64,000 nt of DNA, taken from Delftia sp. PS-11 (GTDB lineage: Bacteria > Pseudomonadota > Gammaproteobacteria > Burkholderiales > Burkholderiaceae_C). The stretch lies in assembly GCF_029870285.1 (NCBI RefSeq), contig NZ_JACSYA010000030.1:7924-71923 (forward strand), written 5' to 3'. The translations under genes were made by a program, and so were the position numbers. The notes beneath the pieces are model-generated. The model saw only the letters and a list, made by a program, of their open reading frames with translations, had not been told where the DNA came from and made no database searches. The first letter of the stretch is position 1; each line of letters begins with the position of its first letter. Positions 51,601-61,299 of the stretch are shown piece by piece.

Positions 51601-52674
51601 GTGAACCGCTCCCACGCCTCCACCATCTATGAACTGGCCGAACTGGCCGGCATCTCGGCCTCGACGGTCAGCGCCATCCTCAATGGCAGCTGGCAGTCGC
51701 GGCGCATCAGCGCGCAAACCGCGCAGCGCGTGCAGGCGCTGGCGCAGGAGTACCGCTTTGCGGTGAACCGCCAGGCCAGCGGCCTGCGCCGCCAGCGCTC
51801 GGGGCTGATCGGCATGATGATTCCCACGCACGAGGACCGCTTTTTCGGGGCGCTGTCGCAGGCCTTCGAGCGCCAGGCCCACCAGCGCGGGCTGTGTCCG
51901 CTGGTGGTCAGCACGCTGCGCGATGAGGCCCTGGAGGTCGAGACCGTGCGCTCGCTGATCGCCTACCGCGTGGAGCACCTCATCGTCACGGGGGCCACCC
52001 GGCCCGATGCCGTCAGCGCCGAGTGCCTGCAGGCGGGGGTGCGCCATGTGAATGTCGATCTGCCGGGCAAGAAGGCGCCCTCCGTCACCAGCGACAACCG
52101 CTGGGGCGCGGCCGAACTCGCTCGGCTGCTGCTGGCGCGCTCCGCGCCGGCGGCAGGCACGGGCCGCGATGCGCTGTGCTTTGTCGGCGGCATCCGGGGG
52201 GAGTTCGCGACCGAGCAGCGCCTGGCCGGCGTGCGGGATGCGCTGGCCGGCGCGGGCAAGGCACTGGCCGAGGAGCACATCCTGTGCTGCGGCTACGCGC
52301 CCGAGGCGGCCCGCCAGGCGCTGGCTGTGCTGTGCAGCCGCCTGGGCGGCCTGCCGCGCGCGCTGCTGTTTGCCTCTGGCATCACACTGCAGGGCGCGCT
52401 TCGTTTCCTGGGCGGCCTGCCCGATGCGCAACTGGCCCAATGCGCCTTTGGCAGCTACGACTGGGACCCCTATGCCGAATGCCTGCGCTTTCCCGTGCAC
52501 ATGGTGCGCCAGAACGTCGAGGGCCTGATGGCCGAGGCCTTCCGCGCCATCGATGGCGAGGGCCTGCGCGCCGGACAGGTGGTGCAGGTGCGGCCGCAAC
52601 TGGTGGCGTGGGGGGCGCCCGCAGCTGCACCGATCTTCAGTCCTGCGCCCCTGCCAGCCCCGGCGACACCGTGA
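51601..52674 (+). CDS. LacI-family transcriptional regulator
   Basis: This regulator has about 357 residues. The N-terminal HTH is TIYELAELAGISASTVSAIL, followed by a hinge helix region. A ribose-binding-like core begins at SGLIGMMIPTHEDRF. The GTG at 51601 is the plausible start because the frame upstream carries no HTH. It is divergent from the ketose importer operon and beside the 26-bp palindrome. The inducer is probably the imported sugar or its phosphate. Its last 38 bases overlap the convergent LysR gene. Confidence 0.87.
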   Translation: MNRSHASTIYELAELAGISASTVSAILNGSWQSRRISAQTAQRVQALAQEYRFAVNRQASGLRRQRSGLIGMMIPTHEDRFFGALSQAFERQAHQRGLCPLVVSTLRDEALEVETVRSLIAYRVEHLIVTGATRPDAVSAECLQAGVRHVNVDLPGKKAPSVTSDNRWGAAELARLLLARSAPAAGTGRDALCFVGGIRGEFATEQRLAGVRDALAGAGKALAEEHILCCGYAPEAARQALAVLCSRLGGLPRALLFASGITLQGALRFLGGLPDAQLAQCAFGSYDWDPYAECLRFPVHMVRQNVEGLMAEAFRAIDGEGLRAGQVVQVRPQLVAWGAPAAAPIFSPAPLPAPATP

Positions 52675-53554
52675 AATCCACCTGCGTCTGTGCCAGCCGC
52701 TGCATGGCCGGGATCAGCGCGCGGGCGTCGCCACGCCGCCACTGGAAGGCGTAGTGCAGTGGCGCCAGCGCCGAGCGCGCCGAAGTGCCGCCGACGGCGC
52801 GCAGGCCCAGGGCCGCAATCCAGCCCGTGGGCAGGAAGCCCACGCCCAGGCCGGCGCGCAGCATGCCGGCCACGGCGCCCCAGCTATTGCACAGAATGCG
52901 CTCGCGCACCGTGGCGCCATGGGCCAGCAGCCAGTCGTCGAGCAGGCGCGTGGTGCCGGCCTGCGGCGGCAGCGTGACCAGGGCATGGCGCCGCAGCAGC
53001 GCCGCCGCGCCCATGCGGCCCGCACCCTGCAGATGGGGGGCGGCAGCCCAGGCGAACTGGGCGGCGCCCACGGGCTGCGACAGCAGGCGGCTGCGCGAGG
53101 AGCGGCCCGCGATGACGGCAAAGTCGAGTTCTCCGTCATCCAGGCGCTGCTCCAGCACGCCGCCCACATCCACACAGGGCTCCAGCGCCAGGCGCGGATG
53201 TGCCTGGCGAACCGCCGCCACGAAGGCCGGCAGCCAGGTCAGCGCCGACAGGTCGCCCACGCCGAAGCGGCAGTGGCCCGCCAGCGCTTCGCGGCTGTTC
53301 AGCGCCTGGCCCAGCGCGGCCATGGCGTTGAGCACGTCCAGCGCCGCAGGCAGCAGGCGCTGTCCGGCCTCGGTGAGCACGGCGCGGTGGCCGCTGCGGT
53401 CGAACAGCGGCTGGCCCAGGGTGGACTCCAGCTCCGAGATGCGCTTGGACAGCGAGGAAACGGACAGGTGTACGCGCTGCGCAGCGGTGGCGAAGTTGCT
53501 GCAGGTGGCCGCCCACCAGAAGGCTTCAAGCTGCTTGACCGAAGGGGTGGACAT
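52637..53554 (-). CDS. LysR-family regulator divergent from an alpha-hydroxyacid oxidase
   Basis: This regulator has 305 residues. The HTH region is FATAAQRVHLSVSSLSKRIS with the LGQPLFDR turn. A LysR substrate-binding domain follows with LEPCVDVGGVLEQRLDDGE and LRAGLGVGFLP. It is divergent from the FMN oxidase gene and so likely controls oxidase, Bug protein and AhpD-like genes. Its 3' end overlaps the convergent LacI-type gene by 38 bp, an unusually tight junction. Confidence 0.87.
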   Translation of the reverse strand: MSTPSVKQLEAFWWAATCSNFATAAQRVHLSVSSLSKRISELESTLGQPLFDRSGHRAVLTEAGQRLLPAALDVLNAMAALGQALNSREALAGHCRFGVGDLSALTWLPAFVAAVRQAHPRLALEPCVDVGGVLEQRLDDGELDFAVIAGRSSRSRLLSQPVGAAQFAWAAAPHLQGAGRMGAAALLRRHALVTLPPQAGTTRLLDDWLLAHGATVRERILCNSWGAVAGMLRAGLGVGFLPTGWIAALGLRAVGGTSARSALAPLHYAFQWRRGDARALIPAMQRLAQTQVDFTVSPGLAGAQD

Positions 53555-53605
53555 ACGGATCTTGTTGATGAAAAGCGAATGGACTCATTCTAAATATTCC
53601 GCTTT

Positions 53606-53618
53606 CATTCAATGAATG
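53606..53618. promoter_or_regulatory. candidate LysR site before the hydroxyacid oxidase
   Basis: CATTCA-A-TGAATG is a perfect inverted repeat in the 111-bp divergent gap. It lies 50 bp before the oxidase start and 51 bp from the LysR start. The surrounding sequence is AT-rich compared with its neighbours. It may be a regulator binding site. Confidence 0.4.
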
Positions 53619-53665
53619 TGCCGCCTACAGTGGCCCCGGTTGCTGAACATTCCGAGGTCCGTACC

Positions 53666-54895
53666 ATGGCTGCCATCGCCTCTTCTCCCTCTGCCGTGCC
53701 CGCTGCGCCTGCCACGCCTGCGCCGCGTGCGCCCGCCGTGCTGCGCCGCATGCTGTCGCTGCACGATTTCGAGGAGGCCGCGCGCCGGCGCCTGCCCCGG
53801 CCCATCTTCGGCTATATCGCGGGCGCAGCCGAGGACAATGCCTCGCTGCGCGACAACCGCGAGGTGTTCGGCGACTGGGGCCTGACCACGCGCGTGCTGG
53901 CCGATGTGTCGCAGCGCTCGCAGGCCGTGGAGCTGTTCGGCCAGCGCTACAGCAGTCCCTTCGGCATTGCGCCCATGGGCATCAATGCGCTTTCCACCTA
54001 CCGGGGCGATCTGGTGCTGGCGCGCGCCGCCCAGCGTGCGGGCATCGTGTCGGTGATGAGCGGCACCTCGCTGATCCCCATGGAGGAAGTGGCGCGCGAG
54101 AGTCCGGCCACCTGGTTCCAAGCCTATATCCCGGGCGACCAGGCGCGCATCGATGCGCTGATCGACCGGGTGGAGCGTGCAGGCTTTCATACCCTGGTGG
54201 TGACGGTGGACATCCCGATCTCCGCCAACCGCGAGAACAATATCCGCACGGGCTTTTCCACGCCGCTCAAGCCCAGCCTGCGCCTGGCCTGGGACGGCCT
54301 GGTGCGCCCGCGCTGGGTCGCCGGCACCTTCCTGCGCACGCTGGCATGCCATGGCATGCCGCATTTCGAAAACTCATTCGCCACGCGCGGCGCACCGATT
54401 GTCTCGTCCAGCGTGCTGCGCGATTTTTCAGCGCGCGACCACCTGAGCTGGCGCCATCTCGAAGCCATCCGGCGGCGCTGGAAAGGGCCGCTGGTCATCA
54501 AAGGTGTGCTCAGCGTGGAGGATGCGCTGCAGGCCCGGCGCATCGGTGCCGACGCCATCGTGCTGTCCAACCACGGCGGGCGCCAGCTCGATGGCGCCGT
54601 GTCAGCGATGCGCATTCTCGAAGCCGTGGTCGCTGCCGTGGGCACCAGCTATCCCGTGCTCATCGACGGGGGCTTCCGGCGCGGCTCGGATGTGCTCAAG
54701 GCCGTGGCGCTGGGCGCGCGCATGGTGCTGGTGGGCCGGCCCTTCAACTACGCCGCCGCCGTGGCCGGCGAGGCCGGCGTGCTGCATGCCATCGGCCTGC
54801 TGCGCGACGAGGTGGACCGCAATCTGGCCATGCTGGGCGCCACATCCTGCGCCGCGCTGGACCATTCGTACATCGTGCGCCGCACCTGCGCCTGA
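53666..54895 (+). CDS. FMN-dependent alpha-hydroxy-acid oxidase/dehydrogenase
   Basis: This TIM-barrel flavoenzyme has about 409 residues and belongs to the lactate/glycolate/mandelate oxidase family. Catalytic and FMN features are FGYIAGAAEDNASLRDN, PMGINALSTY, the His-Gly pair in SNHGGRQLDG and DGGFRRGSDVLKAVALGA with VGRPFNY. I chose the ATG at 53666 (GAGGT upstream); an ATG at 53612 would place the divergent palindrome inside the gene. The substrate, a 2-hydroxy acid, may be delivered by the Bug-linked uptake system encoded next. Confidence 0.88.
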   Translation: MAAIASSPSAVPAAPATPAPRAPAVLRRMLSLHDFEEAARRRLPRPIFGYIAGAAEDNASLRDNREVFGDWGLTTRVLADVSQRSQAVELFGQRYSSPFGIAPMGINALSTYRGDLVLARAAQRAGIVSVMSGTSLIPMEEVARESPATWFQAYIPGDQARIDALIDRVERAGFHTLVVTVDIPISANRENNIRTGFSTPLKPSLRLAWDGLVRPRWVAGTFLRTLACHGMPHFENSFATRGAPIVSSSVLRDFSARDHLSWRHLEAIRRRWKGPLVIKGVLSVEDALQARRIGADAIVLSNHGGRQLDGAVSAMRILEAVVAAVGTSYPVLIDGGFRRGSDVLKAVALGARMVLVGRPFNYAAAVAGEAGVLHAIGLLRDEVDRNLAMLGATSCAALDHSYIVRRTCA

Positions 54896-54931
54896 CCGGG
54901 GCAGACCACAGACATCTACAGGAGACACACC

Positions 54932-55915
54932 ATGACCATTCTCTCTTCGCGCCGCCGCCTGTGCGCCCTGCTGCTGGCCGCAGGCGCCGCGCCCTGCGCG
55001 CTGGCCGCCGATGCCGGCTACCCTTCGCGCCCCGTGCGCCTGATCGTGCCCTTCGCCGCCGGAGGCACCACCGACATCGTGGCCCGTGCGATTGCGCCGC
55101 GCATGGCCGAGGCCCTGGGCCAGCCCGTGGTGGTGGACAACAAGGGCGGAGGCGGCGGCGCCATCGGCGCGAACGAGGCGGCACGCGCTCAGCCCGATGG
55201 CTACACCCTGGGAGTGGCCACGGTCTCCACCACGGCCACCAATCCGGCCATCAATGCGCGGCTGCCCTACAACCCGCTGACCGATTTCACGCCCATCATC
55301 AATATCGCCGCCACGCCCAATGTGCTGGCCGTGCACCCCGGCTTCAAGGCCCAGAATTTCGCTGCCTTTGTGGACGAGGTCCGCAAGAACCCCGGCAAGC
55401 ATGCCTATGGCACGGCCGGCACGGGCTCCATCGGCCACATGCTGACGGAGCTGATGTCCAGCCGCGCGGGGCTGTCGCTCACGCATGTTCCCTACCGGGG
55501 CTCGGGCCCGGCCCTCAATGATGCGGTGGCGGGCCAGGTGCCTGCAGTCTTCGACAACCTGCCTTCGGCCCTGCCCTTCATCAAGGCTGGGCGGCTCACG
55601 GCCCTGGCGGTGGCCGCGCCCGAACGCCTGCCCCAGCTGCCCCAGGTGCCCACCTTCAAGGAGCTGGGACTGGAGCCCGTCAACCGCAGCGCCTTCTATG
55701 GCATCTATGGCCCCAAGGGACTGGCCCCCGAGATCGTCGCCCGCGTGCACGCTGCCGCCCAGCGCGCGCTGGCCAGCCCCGAGGTGCGCCGCCAGATCGA
55801 AGAGACCGGCTCGCGCGTGATCGGCAACCGGCCTGAAGAGTTCGCCCGCGAGATCGCCGCCGAAAACGCCCTGTACCGCAAGATCGCGGCCGAGCGGCGC
55901 ATCGTTGCGGACTGA
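54932..55915 (+). CDS. Bug/TctC-family solute-binding protein
   Basis: This periplasmic binding protein has 327 residues and a signal peptide ending at ALAADA. Family motifs are RPVRLIVPFAAGGTTDIVARA, DNKGGGGGAIGANEAA and YRGSGPALNDAVAGQV. AGGAGACACACC precedes the ATG. It lies 36 bp after the oxidase gene and probably binds the acid that the oxidase uses (inference). Confidence 0.9.
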   Translation: MTILSSRRRLCALLLAAGAAPCALAADAGYPSRPVRLIVPFAAGGTTDIVARAIAPRMAEALGQPVVVDNKGGGGGAIGANEAARAQPDGYTLGVATVSTTATNPAINARLPYNPLTDFTPIINIAATPNVLAVHPGFKAQNFAAFVDEVRKNPGKHAYGTAGTGSIGHMLTELMSSRAGLSLTHVPYRGSGPALNDAVAGQVPAVFDNLPSALPFIKAGRLTALAVAAPERLPQLPQVPTFKELGLEPVNRSAFYGIYGPKGLAPEIVARVHAAAQRALASPEVRRQIEETGSRVIGNRPEEFAREIAAENALYRKIAAERRIVAD

Positions 55916-56029
55916 GGCAGTCGGCGATATTTTTTCGCGGTAGCTGTCACAAGGCGCGGGGCCGCAGCGTCTTGAAGGCATGGACCTGCCATGGGGGCAG
56001 GCTCCAACATCCCTCAAGGAGTGATTTCC

Positions 56030-56527
56030 ATGAATGCACCGACCACCGCCGCCGCCCGCCACCTCGCTGCGCCCCAGCCCCGCCTGAACTTCCAGGCCGT
56101 GGCGCCCGAGCTGTACCAGGCCCAGGCCGGCATCAATGCGATGCTCCGGCAGTCCAGCCTCGGCCTGGGGCTGCTGGAGCTGGTGTTTCTGCGCGCCTCG
56201 CAGATCAACGGCTGCGCCTTCTGCGTGGATATGCACGTGCGCGAGCTGCTGGCCCTGGGGGAAGACCTGCAGCGCATCAACAGCGTCATTACCTGGCCCG
56301 AGGCGGATTTCTACGACGACCGCGAGCGTGCCGCGCTCAACTGGGCAGAGCGCTGCACCCGCCTGAGCCAGGCCCACCCCGGGCAGCAGGACTTCGATGC
56401 GCTGCGCCCGCATTTCAGCGACCGTGAAATCGTGGAGCTGACCTATGCGATCGGCAGCATCAACGTCTGGAACCGGCTGTGCGCGGGCTTTGCTGCGCCG
56501 GTGGCGCGCAAGCCCATCACGCTTTGA
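56030..56527 (+). CDS. AhpD-like / carboxymuconolactone decarboxylase-family protein
   Basis: This all-helical protein has about 165 residues. The redox motif is INGCAFCVDMH, with the CxxC and downstream His of AhpD-type peroxidase partners. LGLLELVFLRASQ and TYAIGSINVWNRL fit the carboxymuconolactone decarboxylase fold. CAAGGAGTGATTTCC precedes the ATG. The gene follows the oxidase and Bug genes on the same strand. If the oxidase makes hydrogen peroxide, a peroxidase partner next door would be useful (inference). Confidence 0.85.
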   Translation: MNAPTTAAARHLAAPQPRLNFQAVAPELYQAQAGINAMLRQSSLGLGLLELVFLRASQINGCAFCVDMHVRELLALGEDLQRINSVITWPEADFYDDRERAALNWAERCTRLSQAHPGQQDFDALRPHFSDREIVELTYAIGSINVWNRLCAGFAAPVARKPITL

Positions 56528-56555
56528 ACTGTGCGCCAGCCGCAGGACAGGGCGC

Positions 56556-57551
56556 TTATTCCGCCGTGAGCTTGCGCTCCTTCACCAGCTTGCCCCACTG
56601 GTCGTACTCCTTCTTCATGAAGGCGGCGAATTCGGCGCGCGTGGTGGGCTGGGGCGTGAGCCCGTGCTTGTTCAGCGCTTCCTTGACGCCCGGGTCGCCC
56701 AGCACTTTGACGATTTCGGTATTCCAGCGGTCCAGCAGCGGCTTGGGCGTCTTGCCGGGTGCCACGAAGGCGTACCAGTTCAGTGCCTCGAAGCCCGGAT
56801 AGCCCGCTTCGGCCACGGTGGGAATGCCGGGCATGTAGGCCGGACGCGTCAGCCCCGTGGTGGCCAGCGGGATGAGTTTGCCGGCCTCGATGTGGGGCAG
56901 GGCCGTGGGCGGCGCCGCGAAGTAGCTGGTCACGCGCTCGCCCAGCAGATCCTGCAGCGCCGGCGCGCCGCCCTTGTAGGGCACGTGCACCATGTCGATG
57001 CCTGCGCGCTGGTTGAACAGCTCGCCGGCCAGGTGCGAAGCCGAGCCCGCGCCGGTCGAGGCGAAGTCCACCGTGCCCGGGTTCTTTTTGGCCTTGGCCA
57101 CGAACTCGGCCAGCGTCTTCACGCCCGCGCCCTTGTGCACGACCAGCACATTGGGGAAGTTCACGCCCCCCGAGATGGGCGCCAGGTCCTTGAACGGATC
57201 GTAGGGCAGCTTCATCAGGTGCGGCGCGATGGTCAGCGGGCCGACCGAGCCGAACAGCAGCACCGAGCCATCGGCGGCCGCATTGGCCACCTGCTGGTGG
57301 GCAATATTGCCGCCCGCGCCGCCTTTGTTCTCGACGACCACGCTCTGGCCGATGTTCTCGCCCAGCTTCTTGGCGATCAGGCGTGCCGCCGCATCGGCGG
57401 CGCCGCCTGCCGCAAAGCCCACCACCAGGGTCACGGGCTTCCTGGGGGGAAAATCCTGGGCCTGTGCGCTGGTGGCGCCCAGGGCCAGCAGCGAGGCCGC
57501 GATGGCACTGGCGCGCAGGAAGCCGCGTTTGTTCTGTCGCATGTTCATCAT
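56556..57551 (-). CDS. Bug/TctC-family solute-binding protein (tcu-linked)
   Basis: This periplasmic binding protein has 331 residues. The signal peptide ends at TSAQAQ, after RGFLRASAIAASLLALG. It has RKPVTLVVGFAAGGAADAAARL, ENKGGAGGNIAHQQVA and YKGGAPALQDLLG. It is the third gene after tcuA and tcuB on the minus strand, with 75 bp between, so it probably binds the tricarboxylate used by TcuAB. No TctAB or TcuC membrane carrier is in the window. Confidence 0.9.
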   Translation of the reverse strand: MMNMRQNKRGFLRASAIAASLLALGATSAQAQDFPPRKPVTLVVGFAAGGAADAAARLIAKKLGENIGQSVVVENKGGAGGNIAHQQVANAAADGSVLLFGSVGPLTIAPHLMKLPYDPFKDLAPISGGVNFPNVLVVHKGAGVKTLAEFVAKAKKNPGTVDFASTGAGSASHLAGELFNQRAGIDMVHVPYKGGAPALQDLLGERVTSYFAAPPTALPHIEAGKLIPLATTGLTRPAYMPGIPTVAEAGYPGFEALNWYAFVAPGKTPKPLLDRWNTEIVKVLGDPGVKEALNKHGLTPQPTTRAEFAAFMKKEYDQWGKLVKERKLTAE

Positions 57552-57626
57552 GGGTGTCTCCGTTGGATTGGAAAGAGTCGGGGCAGGACGATGAAGGGGC
57601 GCTGTGCAGCGCCCCTGGCGCGGCGC

Positions 57627-58829
57627 TCAGTCCGCGCCCAGTCCGATGGGGCTGGGCTCGCGCTTTTCCGTGTTGTGGCGCAGCAGCGATGCCGTGCGGA
57701 ACACGCCGTGCGCGAACTTGCCGTAGGGCAGGGTGGCAAACAGCGCGATCACTGCGCCCAGGTGCAGGCACAGCAGCAGTGCCAGTGCCGGCGTGCCCCT
57801 GCCCAGCCACAGTGCCATGCCGCTGGCAGCGACCAGGAACAGCAGGGCGATGAAGCCCAGGTCCATGGGTTTTTGGCGCGCGTCGCCGTGCAGCGGATGG
57901 CGGCGGCGGTTCAGGCGCCACAGGCCCGCCGTGCCCAGCATCAGACTGGTGCCGCCCAGGGCGCCCAGCAGCTTGGGCAGGCTGGGCAGTTCATAGGGCG
58001 CAGCCCAGCCGAATACGTAGTGGTAGACCGTGGCCAGCGCCGTGGCGGCAAAGCACAGCATGAAGCCGTAGAAAGTCAGGTGATGCATGCGCCTGCGCTG
58101 CAGCGTGTAGGCATCGTCCTCGTTGTGGCAGCCGTCGCCGTGGCCCCCGTCCAGATACTTCAGGCGCAGCACATCATGCGCTGCCTCGGCCGCCGCTGGC
58201 GCGCCCACATCCACGCCGCTGGTTGCCGGCTTGACATCCTTCCAGAAGCGGCGCACGCCCATGGACAGCGCGAACACCACGAACAGGAACACGGGCGCAA
58301 AAATGGCCACCAGCAGGTTGTGCGGGAACAGACGGTAGAAATTGGCGCCCAGATCCGCGCCCCACAGCTGCCCCAGGCCGCCCTGCAGCGCAACGGCCAG
58401 CGCCAGGAACAGCGACAGGCCAGCGGCCAGTGCCAGCGACAGCGTCAGGCCGTTCTTCTGGTACAGCTTGCCCAGCGCCGGGGGCCAGGCATAGTCGGCA
58501 TAGGTCTGGCCGCGCACCTCGGCCATGGCCTTGGGGATGTTGATGGCGAATTCGTGCGGCGGCGCGTACTGGCAGGCATGCAGGCAGGCGCCGCAGTTGT
58601 GGCACAGGTTGGCCAGGTAATGCACATCGGCCTTGCCGAACTCCAGCCGCCGCGTCATGGCCGGAAAGACCGCGCAAAAGCCCTCGCAATAGCGGCAGGC
58701 GTTGCAGATCTGCAGGACGCGGGCCACCTCTGCCTCGGCGGCAGTCTCCGTGGGGGCCGGCACAATGGGAATGACCTTGCCCATGGCCAGCGCCTGGGCC
58801 TGCTGTGTCAAATCGTTCAGGGTTTGCAT
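57627..58829 (-). CDS. tcuB: tricarballylate utilisation protein TcuB (FeS / cytochrome b-like)
   Basis: This membrane electron-transfer protein has 400 residues. Its N-terminal part binds two 4Fe-4S clusters ([11 protein letters not shown] and [11 protein letters not shown]). Six or so hydrophobic segments follow, with conserved His in [11 protein letters not shown] and YHYVFGW for haem. TcuB passes electrons from TcuA to the respiratory chain to reoxidise its FAD. It starts one base after the tcuA stop. Part of the citrate/tricarballylate oxidation pathway. Confidence 0.9.
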   Translation of the reverse strand: MQTLNDLTQQAQALAMGKVIPIVPAPTETAAEAEVARVLQICNACRYCEGFCAVFPAMTRRLEFGKADVHYLANLCHNCGACLHACQYAPPHEFAINIPKAMAEVRGQTYADYAWPPALGKLYQKNGLTLSLALAAGLSLFLALAVALQGGLGQLWGADLGANFYRLFPHNLLVAIFAPVFLFVVFALSMGVRRFWKDVKPATSGVDVGAPAAAEAAHDVLRLKYLDGGHGDGCHNEDDAYTLQRRRMHHLTFYGFMLCFAATALATVYHYVFGWAAPYELPSLPKLLGALGGTSLMLGTAGLWRLNRRRHPLHGDARQKPMDLGFIALLFLVAASGMALWLGRGTPALALLLCLHLGAVIALFATLPYGKFAHGVFRTASLLRHNTEKREPSPIGLGAD

Positions 58830-58830
58830 C

Positions 58831-60255
58831 TCAAGCCTCGTCCTTCACTGCGCCGGCCATGGCGGCTTTTCCTGCGGCGGCCAGGGCCGCGTTGCGGCCC
58901 GCGATGCGGCCAAAGGCCGTGCCGATGGACATGCCCACGCCCGCCGTGTAGCCCTTGCCCAGCACGTTGCCCGCCATCATTTCGCCCGCCACGAACAGGT
59001 TGGCGCTGGGCCTGCCGCCAAAGCGCACGGCGGCGGTGTCATCGGTCTCCAGGCCCAGGTAGGTGAAAGTCACGCCAGGGCGCAGCTGATAGCCATAGAA
59101 GGGGGCGGTATCGATGGGGCGCGCCCAGTGCGTCTTGGCAGGAGCCACGCCCTCGGTATGGCAGTCGTCCAGCGCCGTGTGGTCGAAATGCCCTTCGCGG
59201 CAGGCGCGGTTGTAAGCCGTCAGCGTCTGCATGAAACGCTCCACGTCCAGGCCCAGCTTTTGCGCCAGCTCCTGCAGCGAGTCGGCCTTGACGCCTGGAA
59301 AGACCGGCGGCATGAAGCGGCCGATGGCCTTGGCATCGATGATGGACCATGCGGTCTGCCCTGGCTGCTGGGCCACCAGGCGGCCCCAGATGGCATAGCG
59401 CTTGGGCCAGAAATCCTCGCCCTCGTCGTAGAAACGCCCGGCCTCGCGGTTGACCACCACGCCCAGCGAAACGCAGTCGATGCGAGTGCAGATGCCGCCG
59501 TCGTACAGCGGGGCGCGCGCATCGATCGCCACCATATGGGCCTGGGTAGGATCTCCGATGCGGTCGGCGCCATGCTCGTCGAGCAGGTGGCGCAGCAGCA
59601 CGCCCCGGTTGTAGGCCGTGCCCCGGATCAGGAAATTGTCGGAAGGCCACTCGCCGCGCGCATTCTGGCCCCAGGCCTCGCGCAGCCACTCACGGTTGGA
59701 CTCGAACCCGCCCGCTGCCAGCACACAGGTGCGGGCCGTGATGCGCTGTTTGCCCACCCATGCGGCCTGGAACTGGCCGTTCTCGATCTCCAGCCGGTCC
59801 ACGGGCGACTCGTAGCGCACCTGCACGCCCAGCTGCTCGGCGCTGCGGTAGTAGGCATTGACCAGCGCTTTGCCACCACCCATGAAAAAGGCATTCGTGC
59901 GCGCCACATGCAGCGCGCCCGACAGTGGCGGCTGAAAGTGCACGCCATGGCGGCGCATCCAGTTGCGGCAGGTGGAGGAGGCGCGGATCACCATGCGCGC
60001 CAGATGCTCATTGGTGATGCCGCCCGTGACCTTGAGCAGGTCCTGCCAGAACTCCTCTTCGGGATAGGCCTCGACCAGCACATCCTGGGGCGCATCGTGC
60101 ATGCAGCGCAGGTTGCGCGTATGGGCCGAATTGCCGCCGCGCCAGGCGCGCGGCGCCGACTCCAGCAGCAGCACGCGGGCACCGGCCTCGCGTGCCATCA
60201 GTGCCGCGCACAGCGCGGCGTTGCCGCCGCCTATGACCAGGACATCGGTGTCCAT
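58831..60255 (-). CDS. tcuA: tricarballylate dehydrogenase (FAD) TcuA
   Basis: This is a flavoprotein of the fumarate reductase/succinate dehydrogenase family, about 474 residues long. The Rossmann motif is [47 protein letters not shown] and the C-terminal [19 protein letters not shown] form the FAD and substrate regions. It oxidises tricarballylate to cis-aconitate. AAGGAGAACC precedes the ATG at 60255. It is the first gene of tcuA-tcuB-Bug; the regulator tcuR was not seen nearby. Confidence 0.88.
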   Translation of the reverse strand: MDTDVLVIGGGNAALCAALMAREAGARVLLLESAPRAWRGGNSAHTRNLRCMHDAPQDVLVEAYPEEEFWQDLLKVTGGITNEHLARMVIRASSTCRNWMRRHGVHFQPPLSGALHVARTNAFFMGGGKALVNAYYRSAEQLGVQVRYESPVDRLEIENGQFQAAWVGKQRITARTCVLAAGGFESNREWLREAWGQNARGEWPSDNFLIRGTAYNRGVLLRHLLDEHGADRIGDPTQAHMVAIDARAPLYDGGICTRIDCVSLGVVVNREAGRFYDEGEDFWPKRYAIWGRLVAQQPGQTAWSIIDAKAIGRFMPPVFPGVKADSLQELAQKLGLDVERFMQTLTAYNRACREGHFDHTALDDCHTEGVAPAKTHWARPIDTAPFYGYQLRPGVTFTYLGLETDDTAAVRFGGRPSANLFVAGEMMAGNVLGKGYTAGVGMSIGTAFGRIAGRNAALAAAGKAAMAGAVKDEA

Positions 60256-60404
60256 GGGGTTCTCCTTGCATTCGCCATCTTGGGGATTGCGACTGTAGGG
60301 AGAACGGCGCGCCACGGGCAGGGGGGCGTGGGCATGGGGGTATCACGCAAAGTGATATGACATTCAGGCCAGCGGGTTCGCCGGGATGCTTTAGTCATCC
60401 CAGT

Positions 60405-60838
60405 CATGCGCTGCAAGCACTGTGGCGGCACCAGCCGGCTGATGAACTCACGCCCGAGATCGAGCGGGAGATCGTTGAGGAAGTGCGTCAGGTGCGTACC
60501 GAGCGGCGTCTGCGCGGGGCCAGTTGATGCCAGGTTCAGCACAGCCGTTGCTGCTGGTGCTCGACACAATGTCGTGGTGGTGGGCCTGTTGTGGAAAGAG
60601 CCGCCCAGGCGGTGGAGTTTTTCAGCAGCACGGCGCTTGTCATGCTGGTGGTGCCTGCCAGCGTGCCACGCGTTGTTGCCGCTGACTCCGACGACCATCA
60701 TGTGATCGCCGCCGCCTTGGCTGCCCGTGCCGAGTTGATCGTCACTGGTGACCGCAAACACCTGCTGCCCATCGGCAACCATCAGGGCATTGCCATTGTC
60801 GAAGCCTCCGAGGCTTTGCGGCGTTTGACTGTCTGATG
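60405..60838 (+). pseudogene. decayed PIN-domain toxin with antitoxin tail
   Basis: Two linked remnants lie here. First comes a 40-residue tail of an antitoxin (ending LTPEIEREIVEEVRQVRTERR) with its stop at 60525-60527, upstream frame broken. Its TGA overlaps an ATG (TGATG) that begins a PIN toxin. The toxin breaks after LLLVLDT, where one base is missing (the expected NVVVVGLLW continues in the next frame). The C-terminal part SDDHHVIAAALAARAELIV, TGDRKHLL and the end follow in a third frame. The middle is deleted. Such toxins are RNases in vapBC-like pairs. The pair is not functional. Confidence 0.72.
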
Positions 60839-60940
60839 CTCTCTGTGCTCGATCAAATCGTCGATTCAAGCGGTTGATTTGAGAAGAGAAATTCAAATAG
60901 TGTGTAATAGGATGGATTGATACTTTATCCAGAAAATAGG

Positions 60941-61168
60941 TCAACGGCAAAGATTATTCGCTGATGCCTGCAATTTCTCTATGAATTCAGAAAGAAGAAT
61001 GCGCGCTCCTGGCGTTCCATCTTGCTTTGGGAAATTGATGCATAGCGATTCTCTCCCCTGCTCGCGATCCAAAAGAAACAAAAATTGATCGCCATGACTT
61101 ATTTCTGCAACCAGATGCTCATGCTCGATATCGCTGAGAACAAGTGTTTTCCACATTCCATCTCTCAT
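60941..61168 (-). CDS. small hypothetical protein, possible orphan Rhs immunity gene
   Basis: This 75-residue acidic protein starts at an ATG preceded by AAGAGGCG; an internal ATG lies four codons downstream. I recognise no domain. It has SDIEHEHLVAEISHGDQFLF then a C-terminal ILLSEFIEKLQ helix. It sits right downstream of an Rhs tail fragment on the same strand, which is where immunity genes belong. Its composition is more AT-rich than the main chromosome. Confidence 0.45.
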   Translation of the reverse strand: MRDGMWKTLVLSDIEHEHLVAEISHGDQFLFLLDREQGRESLCINFPKQDGTPGARILLSEFIEKLQASANNLCR

Positions 61169-61225
61169 AATTTCGCCTCTTATGGCTCAAGAAAATCGGT
61201 AAATTTTCCGGCTGTTACAAATCAC

Positions 61226-61299
61226 CTACGAGGTTCTCAGGTGGTCGCTGTGCAGGTAGTGGTAGGTGGGGCCGCTGGCGCGGTCTGCCTGCCATAGTG
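61226..61299 (-). pseudogene. Rhs core fragment (short)
   Basis: About 23 codons on the minus strand read LWQADRASGPTYHYLHSDHL and then stop. This is the conserved end of an Rhs repeat core, closely matching the copy at 62457-62530. It is joined at its upstream end directly to an IS5-like remnant, and its downstream end is cut off just after HSDHL. Confidence 0.8.

Noticed and set aside
54602..56413. A 603-residue minus-strand frame opposite the oxidase, Bug and AhpD-like genes
   Set aside because: It spans three real genes and shows no homology.
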